Shown: positions 44,039 through 53,510, counted from the first letter of the stretch. The stretch is DNA of 64,000 bases from Fusobacteria bacterium ZRK30 (GCA_024628785.1 CP102404.1:310001-374000); one strand, 5' to 3'. Notes: generated by a model from the sequence alone, not told the origin. Numbers and translations: made by a program.

Positions 44039-44360
44039 ATTTGTTTCCTCCTAAAATTCTTTAATATTTTCTACATGGGATTAGTATATATTAAAATTTT
44101 CAGAAAAAAAAGAAGGCACTTTTCGGTGGTGTAGTTACCAAAAGGTAGGAATTGGAGGATTAAAAGGCTTTAGATAGACAAAAAAATTATTAAAATTCAA
44201 AAAAACAGGAAAATCAATTCCTAATTTTACTTAATTTTTATTTTTTATTCCTCCTCTTTAACAATGAAGAGAGATCAGGAAATGTTTTTATTAACCTCTT
44301 ACCATATATTTATTCAATCAGAAAAGAAGAATATTCAAAAGAGTTATTATATTATATAAC

Positions 44361-44389
44361 TTGTTATATTTTATTAAAAATGATACAAT
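44361..44389 (+). promoter_or_regulatory. Promoter of the candidate sRNA
   Basis: TTGTTA (44361-44366), a 17-nt spacer and TACAAT (44384-44389). Confidence 0.6.
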
Positions 44390-44395
44390 ATTTCT

Positions 44396-44474
44396 GAGAC
44401 GTTAGCCTGTCCGATAAGTTGAAGTACCGAGTTACTTCAACACTTGTGCGATACTTTTGTATCGCACTTTTTTT
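44396..44474 (+). ncRNA. Candidate small RNA (about 79 nt)
   Basis: No open frame. After a 25-nt single-stranded lead come GTTGAAGTA/TACTTCAAC (loop CCGAGT-type) and a terminator GTGCGATAC/GTATCGCAC with loop TTTT and seven T. The promoter sits directly upstream. This is the layout of a stand-alone trans-acting sRNA. It lies in a 520-bp gap between the alcohol dehydrogenase and cold-shock genes, and the rest of that gap (44039-44360) shows nothing recognisable. Confidence 0.55.
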
Positions 44475-44512
44475 ATACCTATAAATCCGATGATATTTTC
44501 TAAATAATAAAA

Positions 44513-44538
44513 AAAGTGGTAGAAATTTCTACCACTTT
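44513..44538 (-). terminator. Terminator of the cold-shock gene
   Basis: AAAGTGGTAGAAA and TTTCTACCACTTT form a perfect stem; on the minus strand it is followed by TTTTTTATTATT. Confidence 0.85.
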
Positions 44539-44560
44539 GAATATTCAAAATTATATATAA

Positions 44561-44761
44561 TTATACAGTTTCGATGTTTGAAGCTTGAGGACCTTTATCA
44601 CCTTGAGTGATTTCGAAAGTTACTTCATCTCCCTCGTTCAAAGTTTTAAATCCTTCTTTTTTAATTTGAGAAAAGTGTGCAAAGTAATCGTTCCCGTCTT
44701 CTGCTGAAATAAATCCAAATCCTTTATCATCGTTAAACCATTTAACTGTTCCTTTTAACAT
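44561..44761 (-). CDS. cspA: Cold-shock protein (CspA family)
   Basis: 66 residues. The single OB fold has RNP1 [10 protein letters not shown] and RNP2 DYFAHFSQI, with [13 protein letters not shown] at the N-terminus. It binds single-stranded RNA/DNA as an RNA chaperone. The family letter cannot be fixed. It starts after GGAGGT and has a long leader. Confidence 0.93.
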   Translation of the reverse strand: MLKGTVKWFNDDKGFGFISAEDGNDYFAHFSQIKKEGFKTLNEGDEVTFEITQGDKGPQASNIETV

Positions 44762-44882
44762 GTGTTACCTCCGTAAAATTTTAATACAGATAAGTTTTTC
44801 TTAAAATCCATTTAACTTTCAACCCTATGAAGGGTTTCTTAACCAATGAAGCTCTTGTCTGACTCTCTGTTACTAACAATAT
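44762..44882 (-). promoter_or_regulatory. Long 5' leader of the cold-shock gene
   Basis: About 120 nt of non-coding sequence precedes the csp start. It contains a stem AACCCT/AGGGTT (44819-44836 region). A weak promoter (TTTACT, 17 nt, TATCAT) ends near 44885. Long structured leaders of csp mRNAs act as thermosensors in other bacteria; that role here is inferred from position only. Confidence 0.35.
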
Positions 44883-44946
44883 GATATCATAAACGTTACA
44901 AGAAGTAAAGTTTTATTTTATAGTAAGGTTTTAATTTAGAATAAGT

Positions 44947-46296
44947 CTATATTTCACCTTTATAAATCATACGGTTATAAGCATGTTTAAATCCGAGCCT
45001 TTTATACAGTTTTTTAGCTCCTTTATTATCTAAATCTACATGCAATGATAAATTCCCATGGGTTAGATCGATGGCACGCTGTATCAATTCAGTTCCAACT
45101 CCCCTGCCTTTACTCGCTTTATTAGTTCCGATATATGCCAAATGATATTTTGGTATGAATTCTTCAAATCCCAGATTGACAATAATACAGACACCTTGAT
45201 ATATACCATTACGAGAAGCTAATAATATAAACCCTTTATTGATAGCATTTTTTATTGCATCCTCTGTCTCCGCTACAGAATCTGAGTATTCTACCAGTAA
45301 TTCCCGGGTTAATTTGACTAATTTGTCTTTAGAAACCTCATCATAGTCATTTAAATTTTCAATATTTATGATACTCTTCCCCTCATTTAGGATGATTACA
45401 TGCCTTCCGTTTTTTATTTTTTTATCTTTAACTAATTTATAAAAAGCTGCAAAAGAGTATACTTCCTGTTCATTTGCTTTTATCTGCTCTTTCTGTCTTA
45501 AAATTTTTACACTTTCTTTCAACAGTTCTTTATTGATGGAAATAACTGCACCATCGGTTTCATTGATGTCTAGAAAAGTCTGTTCCAATAATTCTATATC
45601 CAATAATATATGGTTCCTGGATAACTCCTGATCCTTAAATCCTTGAAGAACGTTATTTTTAATTTCTTTAGTCCTTTGAAAGTATTGGAATACTGCATTT
45701 CCTTTTCCCCAGGTTCCGCATATAATATTTGAAAAATTTTCGATTTCACCATTCATCCATTTTTTTAGTAAGTAGTTATGTATACTAGTTAATGTATATC
45801 CATAGCTTAACTGAGTATATATAGTATCTACTCTGTAATTCAGTTTTTTAAAAATTTCATCTGTCAGGTTTTCCAGAATCATTTGACTTATATGAGTATT
45901 GGTATAACCTTCAGCTGCCAGATAATAATTTTTATCCTCTGCAGTTTTTGTTATTATTTCTAATTGTGATCTATATTTTAAATATCTTAAATCCAGAATT
46001 CCCTTATCCTTAAATTTTACAATTTTCCATCTTTCTCCCTTAAACAACGGAATCACAACCTCTAAATTTTCCAGAGCAGCATAATATAGGATAGAATTAA
46101 TATAGCTGACGGAACCATTTACAACAATTCCTGTATATTTGTGAGCAATGGCATCTTTTACTAAAACCTCAGCTATCCTGTCATGCTTATGACCCGCTGG
46201 ATTTGCACCTTCTAATTTTATATAGATCTCTCCTACATCTAACAGTTTTTCAAGTTTACGGGCTCTCAATAAGGGTGTTCTTCCGCTTTTTAACAT
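44947..46296 (-). CDS. PLP-fold type II domain fused to a GNAT acetyltransferase
   Basis: 449 residues. Residues 1-300 resemble threonine-synthase/tryptophan-synthase-beta fold enzymes (SGRTPLLRARKLEKLLDVGEIYIKLEGANPAG, then VVNGSVSYINSILYYAALENLEVVIP). The expected lysine motif GSFKDR reads GHKHDR: the lysine is K37, one position early, and His38 takes its place. Residues 325-449 form a GNAT domain with the acetyl-CoA loop NKASKGRGVGTELIQRA. There is no neighbour with an evident shared pathway. It may be an amino-acid-modifying enzyme with altered or lost PLP chemistry. Confidence 0.75.
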   Translation of the reverse strand: MLKSGRTPLLRARKLEKLLDVGEIYIKLEGANPAGHKHDRIAEVLVKDAIAHKYTGIVVNGSVSYINSILYYAALENLEVVIPLFKGERWKIVKFKDKGILDLRYLKYRSQLEIITKTAEDKNYYLAAEGYTNTHISQMILENLTDEIFKKLNYRVDTIYTQLSYGYTLTSIHNYLLKKWMNGEIENFSNIICGTWGKGNAVFQYFQRTKEIKNNVLQGFKDQELSRNHILLDIELLEQTFLDINETDGAVISINKELLKESVKILRQKEQIKANEQEVYSFAAFYKLVKDKKIKNGRHVIILNEGKSIINIENLNDYDEVSKDKLVKLTRELLVEYSDSVAETEDAIKNAINKGFILLASRNGIYQGVCIIVNLGFEEFIPKYHLAYIGTNKASKGRGVGTELIQRAIDLTHGNLSLHVDLDNKGAKKLYKRLGFKHAYNRMIYKGEI

Positions 46297-47203
46297 AGTA
46301 TATCCTCCTTTCTCAGCAGTTAATAATAATTAAAACTCATGTATATTATTACGGAATGAGCAACCTAAATCCTCTAAGATCTATATCAGATTTTATTTAA
46401 GTCATTGGATATCCTTTTTAAGAAATACGATAGTTAAATTTATATAAATACTAAAAAAACTGATTTTATAATTTTGGTATTTTTTAAAATTGTGCTACAA
46501 AAAATACAGATGTAATAATAAATAAATATTTTTAAATTAGAATTCGGTTATAAAGGCATTAAAAAGATGTTAAAAATAAATAAAAATAAAAATATTATAT
46601 TTTAAATTAATTGTTATCTGTTTCACTCAAAGAAAAAAATAAATAAAAATATTAAATTTAAAAGGGCAAAAAAACAGAGTATTTTACATTTTAGTATCAT
46701 TTTAGAGTACGATTTTAGAAAAAATAAAAAATTAGTTAAAATATCCTAATATAGGTTAGATTAAATATCGTTATAGATATTAATATAGTAATCGATGACT
46801 AAAAAATTGTTTATTATAAATAACTAATAAACTGAGATATTAGTCGATAAAACAATCAAAAATATAAGAAAAAAAGTATAAAAAAATATCTAAAATTGAC
46901 AATTTAAATAAAAAATATTTCAGATCATATAGTTGCTTATTTTTTTATTTATATTGTATTAAAAAGTGTCCTCAAGAGCATTATGATACTAAAATTTGAA
47001 ACTTTGCTACCCTTTACTATAGAAGTCTATTTTTTTGAAAAAAAATCACAACCTATAACATTCAAGAAAAAACTGTGCTAAAAATAAGTCTGAGTGTCCA
47101 TATTTTGTTTTTGACATTCACTAAAAGTGAGGTTAACCTCTTAGTAGCAGACAGGTGGAATTAAGAATTTTATATTTATTGTTGAAATTACTTAGGAGGT
47201 TTT
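46297..47203. other. 907-bp gene-free region upstream of the alanine symporter
   Basis: Very AT-rich, with stop codons in all frames and no recognised riboswitch. Near its end a promoter (TTGACA 47111-47116, 17 nt, TAACCT 47134-47139) is overlaid by two dyads: CACTAAAAGTG in the spacer and the perfect palindrome GAGGTTAACCTC (47129-47140) across the -10. These are candidate repressor sites for the symporter gene. Confidence 0.5.
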
Positions 47204-48742
47204 ATGGGGAATTTAGTTAATCTGTTAAATAGTATTGTTTGGTCACCGGTGCTTATATATCTTTGCTTAGGTGCAGGATTATTTTTCACTTTAAAAACAA
47301 GTGGTGTTCAATTTATAATGATAAAGGAAATGGTAAGATTGTTATTGGGAAAAGATGTGAAAAAAGGAGAAAGGTCTAAGGATTCAATAAGTGGATTTGA
47401 AGCACTGTGTATGTCTGTTTCTGCAAGGGTGGGGACTGGAAATATTGCAGGAGTGGCCACAGCCATATCATTGGGAGGACCTGGGTCGATATTCTGGTTA
47501 TGGATGATTTCATTGCTAGGTGCGGCATCATCATATATTGAGTCTACATTGGGCCAACTATATAAAGAAAAATTTGAAGGCGGATATAGAGGTGGACCTG
47601 CTTATTATTTCCAAAAAGGATTATTAGGAGGAAAAGCCTGGTATGGAAATTTATTTGCTCTGTCTACAATATTGGCCATGCTTATATGTATGCCGTCTAC
47701 TCAATCACATGTAATTGCAGGGACTTTTAAAGTAGCAGCAGGGGTTCCCCAATGGATTACAGGAACAATTATTGTAGGTCTCTTAGCAATCATTATTTTG
47801 GGAGGAGCTAAAAGGTTGGCAACATTTGCCGGGATAGTAGTTCCATTTATGGCAGTGGCATATGTGGTTATTGCAGTGATAGTGCTGGCACTTAATGCAG
47901 AGAATATTATTCCAACGTTAACTTTAATTGTTAAATCTGCATTTGGAAGAGAAGAAGCATTTGCAGGGATAGTAGGGTCAGCGATATCCTGGGGTGTAAA
48001 AAGAGGTGTTTATTCAAATGAAGCAGGGCAGGGAACAGGACCGGGTGCAGCAGCAGCAGCAGATACATCACATCCTGCTAAACAAGGGCTGGTACAGGCA
48101 TTTTCAATTTATATTGATTCAATATTCATATGTACAGCAACAGCATTGATGATTATTATTACAGGTGCATATAAAGTATTTGATGGAACTGGCAAGGCAA
48201 TTTATGCTGGACCTGGAGCAACAGCTAGTATGAGTGTCGGGACAGTAGGAGCAGCCAATACATCTACAGCATTGGATATTGGTATTGGATATGGTGCATA
48301 TATAGTAGCTATAGCCATTGCATTCTTTGCTTTCACTAGTTTATTAGGATTTTTTTGGAATGGAGAGACAGCATTGATCTATTTAACTAAAAACAGTGAA
48401 AAAGGGAAAAAAATTAGATATATTTTAATGTTCATATTCTTTGGATGTACATTTTTAGGCTCTCTACTTGCAGGAGGGATGGCTTGGACTGTTGGAGATA
48501 TTGGGATAGGAACAATGGCTTGGATAAATATAATAGGGATTTTAATTATGCACAAACCTGCTATCGCTTGTTTAAAAGACTATCGAATAAGGATGAAAGA
48601 GGGAAGAGCAGATGATTGGGACTTTAATCCAAATAAAATTGGAATTCAAGGAGAATTTGCGGTTTGGGATGAAGTAAGGAAGGAAAAAAGAGGAGGAGTG
48701 GTAACGGTTGAACAAGGTGCAGTAGAATTAAAAACATCATAG
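47204..48742 (+). CDS. Sodium:alanine symporter (AGCS family)
   Basis: 512 residues, about 10-11 TM segments. AGCS motifs: GFEALCMSVSARVGTGNIAGVATAISLGGPGSIFWLW, GGYRGGPAYYFQKGLL, and SWGVKRGVYSNEAGQGTGPGAAAAADTSHPAKQG. It imports alanine or glycine with Na+, fitting a marine anaerobe with sodium energetics (inference). It starts after AGGAGG; a terminator follows. Confidence 0.93.
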   Translation: MGNLVNLLNSIVWSPVLIYLCLGAGLFFTLKTSGVQFIMIKEMVRLLLGKDVKKGERSKDSISGFEALCMSVSARVGTGNIAGVATAISLGGPGSIFWLWMISLLGAASSYIESTLGQLYKEKFEGGYRGGPAYYFQKGLLGGKAWYGNLFALSTILAMLICMPSTQSHVIAGTFKVAAGVPQWITGTIIVGLLAIIILGGAKRLATFAGIVVPFMAVAYVVIAVIVLALNAENIIPTLTLIVKSAFGREEAFAGIVGSAISWGVKRGVYSNEAGQGTGPGAAAAADTSHPAKQGLVQAFSIYIDSIFICTATALMIIITGAYKVFDGTGKAIYAGPGATASMSVGTVGAANTSTALDIGIGYGAYIVAIAIAFFAFTSLLGFFWNGETALIYLTKNSEKGKKIRYILMFIFFGCTFLGSLLAGGMAWTVGDIGIGTMAWINIIGILIMHKPAIACLKDYRIRMKEGRADDWDFNPNKIGIQGEFAVWDEVRKEKRGGVVTVEQGAVELKTS

Positions 48743-48790
48743 TCTTGCATTTAATTTAAAAATATAGTTAATATATAGTCAAAAAAATAA

Positions 48791-48835
48791 AGACCTCTTA
48801 CCTGTAATAGTCACACAGTTAAGAGGTTTTTATTT
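48791..48835 (+). terminator. Terminator of the alanine symporter gene
   Basis: ACCTCTTACCTGT pairs with ACAGTTAAGAGGT (one bulge), followed by TTTTTATTTTT. Confidence 0.85.
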
Positions 48836-49162
48836 TTATATTTTATTTTAAGGAAAGAAAGAAATGAAAAAATTACTATTTTCATTTGCTTATATCTATC
48901 AGACGCCACTTAGGTGGAAAAAGTTTAAATTTTTTTTATTTTTTGTAATAAAAAATGTCTTTCTAACAAATCTTTAGAAATCCTGGATATATATTAAAAA
49001 AAAGGAGAGTAAATATCTATCCTCAGGTGGGTCACGAGGGGGATTTAATATCTTTTTTCACTTTTATTTGAAGGAATTATTATCTCATATCCGAATAATA
49101 TTTCGAAAGCAGAGAGATATTTTGGTCTATTTTAATAAAATAAATAAATGGGAGAGGATAAA
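48836..49162. other. Gene-free stretch before the VWA gene
   Basis: 327 bp. It contains a short dyad CCACTTAGGTGG (48907-48918) and a GGAGAGT...CCTCAGGTGGG...GAGGGGGATT tract (49002-49045). The tract looks structured but matches no riboswitch class I know. No frame. Confidence 0.4.
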
Positions 49163-49768
49163 ATGAAAAAAGATTATCATGAAGTGATATGTATAATTGA
49201 TCGTTCTGGGTCTATGGATGAGATCAAAAGTGATGCTATAGGAGGAGTTAATTTTTTTATAAGATCACAAAAAGAATTTGAAGGTGAGACAGCCCTTTCT
49301 CTTATTTTATTCAACGATAACTACGATGTTGTATATGATGGCAGAGATATAAAAGAAGTTCCTTTATTAGATGAAAAAAGTTACATACCAAATGGGACAA
49401 CTGCTATGCTTGATGCTGTAGGTACAACCATAGATAGGGTAGGAGAAAGACTTTTTAAAACTTCTGAAGCAGAGAGACCGGAAAAGGTAATTGTTGCCAT
49501 TCTTACAGATGGTCTTGAAAATGCAAGTAAGGAATACAGTTACGAAGAAATAGCCAATAAGGTTAAATTACAGCAGGAAACTTATAACTGGGAGTTTGTA
49601 TTCCTGGCAGCAAATCAGGATGCAGTGGTGACAGCTGAAAAAATTGCCATAAGGCAGGAAGATGCTGTTAATTTTGAAGCAAGTTCTCAAGGGACCTCTG
49701 AAGCTTTCAACCTTATGGAAAAAATGGTTACCCATAAAAGAAGGAAGAAGAAAAGAAGAAAAAAATAA
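49163..49768 (+). CDS. Von Willebrand factor A domain protein
   Basis: 201 residues. The MIDAS motif DRSGSMDEIKSDAIGG (DxSxS) is at about residues 12-16, with the Thr position in NGTTAMLDAVG and the Asp in LTDGLENAS; the C-terminus is strongly basic (HKRRKKKRRKK). It is a soluble, cytoplasmic single VWA domain, probably metal-dependent and protein-binding. The start follows GAGAGG; an ATG 15 nt earlier precedes that site. Partner unknown. Confidence 0.85.
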   Translation: MKKDYHEVICIIDRSGSMDEIKSDAIGGVNFFIRSQKEFEGETALSLILFNDNYDVVYDGRDIKEVPLLDEKSYIPNGTTAMLDAVGTTIDRVGERLFKTSEAERPEKVIVAILTDGLENASKEYSYEEIANKVKLQQETYNWEFVFLAANQDAVVTAEKIAIRQEDAVNFEASSQGTSEAFNLMEKMVTHKRRKKKRRKK

Positions 49769-49778
49769 ACAAGATAAA

Positions 49779-49808
49779 GGAACTCTATTTCAGAGTTCCC
49801 TTTTTTTT
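49779..49808 (+). terminator. Terminator of the VWA gene
   Basis: GGAACTC and GAGTTCC pair around TATTTCA, followed by eight T. Confidence 0.85.
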
Positions 49809-49816
49809 AGTTAAAT

Positions 49817-51193
49817 CTAGTGGGAATTGTATTTATCTCTATTATTTAATTTATCAACTAACATATTTGCCTTAGTGCTTATTTTTAATTCATCAACATT
49901 TACAAGTTTTCCATCTTTAACAACAACTTTACCACTAACTATAGTATAATCAACACTTCCTTTTACACCTATTGTTCCCAGAATAGCTTTATAATCATAG
50001 TGAGAACCTACAAGTTCCATTCTATTAGAATCGATCATAAATAAATCTCCTGCCATACCTACTGACAGCTGGCCAAGATCTTTTCTTCCCAGAACATCTG
50101 CACCACCTCTGGTAGCCATTTTTAACATCTCATATCCACTCACTGATTCATTGCTGTATTTTAATCTTTGTAATAGGAATCCTACTCTAATCTCTTCTAA
50201 AATATTTGATCCATCATTACTTGCACTTCCATCTACTGCTATTCCAACAGATATACCTATCTTTTGCATCTCTGATACTCTTGCAATTCCTGAGGATAAT
50301 TTCATATTAGATATAGGACAATGGGCTATTCCAGTCTTAGTTTCTGCTAGTTTTTCTAGTTCTTCATCATTGAAGTGGATACCATGTGCGAACCAGACAT
50401 CTTCACCTAACCATCCCAGGCTCTCCATATATTCCAGAGGTCTCATCCCAAATTTTTCTAAGGTAAAGTTTTCTTCGTCTATAGTTTCGCATAGATGAGT
50501 GTGTAATCTTACACTGTATTGTCTTGCTAATACTGCTGTTTTCTCCATTAACTCACTTGTTACACTAAATGGAGAACATGGTGCAAGAACGATTTGCCTC
50601 ATTGAATTAAAACCGGAATCATGATACTTTTTGATCAGCCTTTCAGAGTCAGCTAAGATTTCATCCACACTCTGCACCACTTCATCTGGTGGAAGTCCTC
50701 CATCTTTTTTACTTAGAGACATACTGCCTCTAGAAGAGTGCATTCTAATTCCAAGTTCTGCTGCTGCCTCAAACTGTAAATCAATCAAATTATCTCCCGC
50801 ATCGTTAGGAAATATATAATGATGATCAAAACAAGTTGTACATCCTGTTTTTAATAACTCTCCCATTCCTACAAGGGAACTGTATTTAATTGTATCTTCA
50901 TCTAAATTTTTCCAGATTTCATAGAGGTAAAGCAGCCAGGGAAACAGCTCCATATTTTGTACTTCCGGTAAATTTCTTGTAAATATCTGGTATAAATGGT
51001 GGTGTGTATTTATAAGTCCCGGATAAATTAGCATTCCTGTAGCATCTATAACTTCATCAGCGTCCCTTAAATTATTATCTATATATTTAATAACCCCGTC
51101 TTCCATCAATATATTTGCACCCTCAAATACCCGATCTTTATCATCACAGGTAATAATAGCTTTTGCATTTTTAATTAATAGTCTTCTTCCCAT
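49817..51193 (-). CDS. Amidohydrolase, 8-oxoguanine deaminase-like
   Basis: 458 residues. Metal ligands: HHH motif PGLINTHHHLYQ, later His in LHTHLCETIDE and AHGIHF, and Asp in IAVDGSASNDG. The pattern SSRGSMSLSKKDGGLPPDEVV matches the 8-oxoguanine deaminase/AtzA-like subgroup that hydrolyses exocyclic amines of purines and triazines. The start at 51193 is taken after GAGGAGCGAGAGG. It is divergent from a DMT exporter; a shared palindromic operator suggests joint control. Confidence 0.85.
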   Translation of the reverse strand: MGRRLLIKNAKAIITCDDKDRVFEGANILMEDGVIKYIDNNLRDADEVIDATGMLIYPGLINTHHHLYQIFTRNLPEVQNMELFPWLLYLYEIWKNLDEDTIKYSSLVGMGELLKTGCTTCFDHHYIFPNDAGDNLIDLQFEAAAELGIRMHSSRGSMSLSKKDGGLPPDEVVQSVDEILADSERLIKKYHDSGFNSMRQIVLAPCSPFSVTSELMEKTAVLARQYSVRLHTHLCETIDEENFTLEKFGMRPLEYMESLGWLGEDVWFAHGIHFNDEELEKLAETKTGIAHCPISNMKLSSGIARVSEMQKIGISVGIAVDGSASNDGSNILEEIRVGFLLQRLKYSNESVSGYEMLKMATRGGADVLGRKDLGQLSVGMAGDLFMIDSNRMELVGSHYDYKAILGTIGVKGSVDYTIVSGKVVVKDGKLVNVDELKISTKANMLVDKLNNRDKYNSH

Positions 51194-51383
51194 CCTCTCG
51201 CTCCTCAAATTTTTTTATTTAGCTTATTTCTATTATGTTTTCTGTTAATTTTGTTTCATATAATATTTTTTAAAATTTCAGATATTACCTCCATTTCATT
51301 GTTTTAGTATATATATATAATCATATAAATCCTTTTTTTTATTCAATATTTTTACTGTGTCTTAATTTCATCAGGTTGCTTTG

Positions 51384-51412
51384 TTGACTTGTGTGAATTT
51401 ATGAACTATAAC
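51384..51412 (+). promoter_or_regulatory. Promoter of the DMT transporter
   Basis: TTGACT (51384-51389), a 17-nt spacer and TATAAC (51407-51412); start near 51419. Confidence 0.7.
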
Positions 51413-51424
51413 CTTACTAATAAG

Positions 51425-51438
51425 TTAATCGCGATTAA
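51425..51438. promoter_or_regulatory. 14-bp palindromic operator
   Basis: TTAATCGCGATTAA is a perfect palindrome just downstream of the predicted DMT transcription start. It is placed as a repressor roadblock; the regulator is not identified. Confidence 0.55.
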
Positions 51439-51526
51439 AAAAAGAAAGATGGAATTTTTATTCTAAGAGAGTTGTATTGAAAGAATATTTTGAGAAATTA
51501 TATTTTTAAACAAGGAGGGAGATAAA

Positions 51527-52426
51527 GTGGCCAATTTATATGGGACTGTATTATTGATATTTGCTTCATTAATCTGGGGGAGTGCCTATCCTTCCATGGA
51601 ATATTCTTTTAATCTAGGGGTAGGAGTCTTCTCTTTATTAACTGTTAGGTTTTTTATTGGTGGACTGATATTATCTATAATATATTTTAAAGAACTTAAA
51701 GGGTTAAATATAGAGGAGATAAAAATATGTTTTTGGTCATCTGTATTTGTATTTATAATGTTCTTTACTATGAGTTATGGGCTGCTGTATATATCATCGG
51801 CGAGAGGTGCTGCACTATTTTCTTCCTATTTAATATTTACCTTAATAATTAAAAGAGTTTTAAAAAAAGTACAATTTAGTGTAATAAATATATCCTATTC
51901 ACTTCTCATAATAATTGGGATCTTCTATGTCAATAAAAATGGTCTTTCTCTCAATGGATTTAGTATAGGGGACTTCTATTCGATTTTAAGCGGTTTTTGT
52001 TTTGCTTTAAACATAGTATATTTAGAACAAAATTCCAATAAGATGTCCTATAAAAAACTTTCTGTTATCCAGATGTTTTTATGCGGCCTTTTTTCTCTGA
52101 TATTTATTGGCGTATTTAATGAAAAGCCTTTTCCTCTGACGAGAGCTTTAACAATGAATATATTATATCTGAGTATTGTAGTTACAGCTTTTGCATACAC
52201 AGCACAGAACCAGGCATTAAAATTTGTAGATGCTGAAAAAGCTTCTGTGATATTGTCTACCCAGAGTATTTCTACTATTTTTATTTCTGTTATAGTTTTC
52301 GGAGAAGTTTTAAGTACAAATATGATTATAGGAATTATCTTCATTGGATTAGGTATTTTTCTGTATAGTATGAGCACTGGACAGAAGAATAAAAAAATAA
52401 CTGCTTCTGAGCGTAAGAGAGCATAA
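51527..52426 (+). CDS. EamA/DMT-family transporter
   Basis: 299 residues, ten TM helices in two EamA repeats (LLIFASLIWGSAYPSMEYSFNLGVGVFSLLTVRFFIGGLIL in the first; ILSGFCFALNIVYLEQNS and LSTQSISTIFISVIVFGEVLSTNMIIGIIFIGLGIFL in the second). It likely exports metabolites or amino acids. GTG start after AAGGAGGGAG. The exported substrate is unknown. Confidence 0.88.
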   Translation: MANLYGTVLLIFASLIWGSAYPSMEYSFNLGVGVFSLLTVRFFIGGLILSIIYFKELKGLNIEEIKICFWSSVFVFIMFFTMSYGLLYISSARGAALFSSYLIFTLIIKRVLKKVQFSVINISYSLLIIIGIFYVNKNGLSLNGFSIGDFYSILSGFCFALNIVYLEQNSNKMSYKKLSVIQMFLCGLFSLIFIGVFNEKPFPLTRALTMNILYLSIVVTAFAYTAQNQALKFVDAEKASVILSTQSISTIFISVIVFGEVLSTNMIIGIIFIGLGIFLYSMSTGQKNKKITASERKRA

Positions 52427-52463
52427 AAAAATCCATCTAGGAATCTACCTAGATGGATTTTTT
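52427..52463 (+). terminator. Terminator of the DMT transporter gene
   Basis: AAATCCATCTAGG and CCTAGATGGATTT pair around AATCTA, followed by TTTTT. It may serve both directions. Confidence 0.85.
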
Positions 52464-52535
52464 ATAGTATAGGAAACAATGAAATTTATTTAGGCTTCTA
52501 AAAATAATTTTTTTGATAAAAAAGTCTGTTAATAA

Positions 52536-53510
52536 TTAGGAACTATTCCTTTGGATGAATATAGGATCTAACAAAATCCTTTTATTATCTTTATTTTTTA
52601 TAACTTCATTAAAGGCTAGCTTAGCCATTTCTCCGATGGGTTGTTTTATCGTAGATAACCCGACTCCTAAAATTCTAGAAATTGGACTATCATCAAATCC
52701 AATAACAGCTACATCTTCTGGGACTCTTATATTTAATTCTTTTAATTTTTTTATGGCTCCCATTGCAATAACGTCATTAAAAGCAATAATTGAGTCGAAT
52801 TTTATCTTTTTCTTTAAAAGTTCTTCTACTAATAAGTAGCCATCCTTTCTAATTTCATGTGAGTTTGCTACAAGCTTAGGATCAAAGAGACTATTATTTT
52901 GTAAAATATCCTTAAAGGCAGTAAATCTTTCTTCATTGGCAAAAAGCTCTTTTCCTCCTCCGAGGTAAGCAATATTTTTTTTATTTTTTGCTAAAAGATG
53001 AAAAATAGCTATTTTTATAGCTTTATAGTTATCTACCTGGATGGACTTAACCTCTATTTTTTTTAAACTAGAACCTATAAATATAATTCGAGTATCATAT
53101 TTTAGAGCAGTTTCTAAAAAACTTATATCATTGGATGTGGGGATCATAATGATACCATCTACCCTTCTTTCTATTAATTTTTTTACATAATCTCTTGTCC
53201 GCTCTTTACTCCAGTTAGTATTACATAAAAATATTGTATACCCGGCCCGGTTGGAAACTATTTCAATCTCCTTTGCCAACTCTGCCATAAAACCATCTGT
53301 TATATCTGGAAGAATAAGACCAAGAGTTTTTGTTTTTTTCATAACTAATCCCTGGGCTATTGAATTTGGGACATATCCCATAGAATCGGCAGTCTCTTTT
53401 ACCAGCTTTCGAGTAGAAGGTTTTATCTCTTTGTGATTATTTAAAGCCCTGGATACCGTAGTATAGGATAAACCCAACTGGCTGGCAATATTTTTAAGTG
53501 TGACTCCCAT
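52536..53510 (-). CDS. LacI-family repressor of the inositol operon
   Basis: 324 residues. The N-terminal LacI HTH is VTLKNIASQLGLSYTTVSRALNNHKEI with the hinge helix NSIAQGLVMKK. The C-terminal periplasmic-binding-like effector domain runs from TKTLGLILPDITDGFMAELAKEIE to VIGFDDSPISRILGVGLSTI. The start at 53510 follows GGGGGAGAG. It is divergent from the iol operon, with AAAACGTTTT sites in front of both, so it probably represses iol genes and itself until inositol or an intermediate binds. This differs from the DeoR-type IolR of Bacillus. Confidence 0.88.
   Translation of the reverse strand: MGVTLKNIASQLGLSYTTVSRALNNHKEIKPSTRKLVKETADSMGYVPNSIAQGLVMKKTKTLGLILPDITDGFMAELAKEIEIVSNRAGYTIFLCNTNWSKERTRDYVKKLIERRVDGIIMIPTSNDISFLETALKYDTRIIFIGSSLKKIEVKSIQVDNYKAIKIAIFHLLAKNKKNIAYLGGGKELFANEERFTAFKDILQNNSLFDPKLVANSHEIRKDGYLLVEELLKKKIKFDSIIAFNDVIAMGAIKKLKELNIRVPEDVAVIGFDDSPISRILGVGLSTIKQPIGEMAKLAFNEVIKNKDNKRILLDPIFIQRNSS

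Larger units (their letters stand above)
51194..51526. other. Divergent control region of the deaminase and DMT genes
   Basis: 333 bp without a gene. The plus-strand promoter and operator listed separately lie within it; the rest is AT-rich with no further signal I can support. Confidence 0.5.

Noticed and set aside
48990-49045. GGAGAGT...GAGGGGGATT as a known riboswitch
   Set aside because: It does not fit the conserved cores of the riboswitch classes I can recall; recorded only as an unexplained tract.
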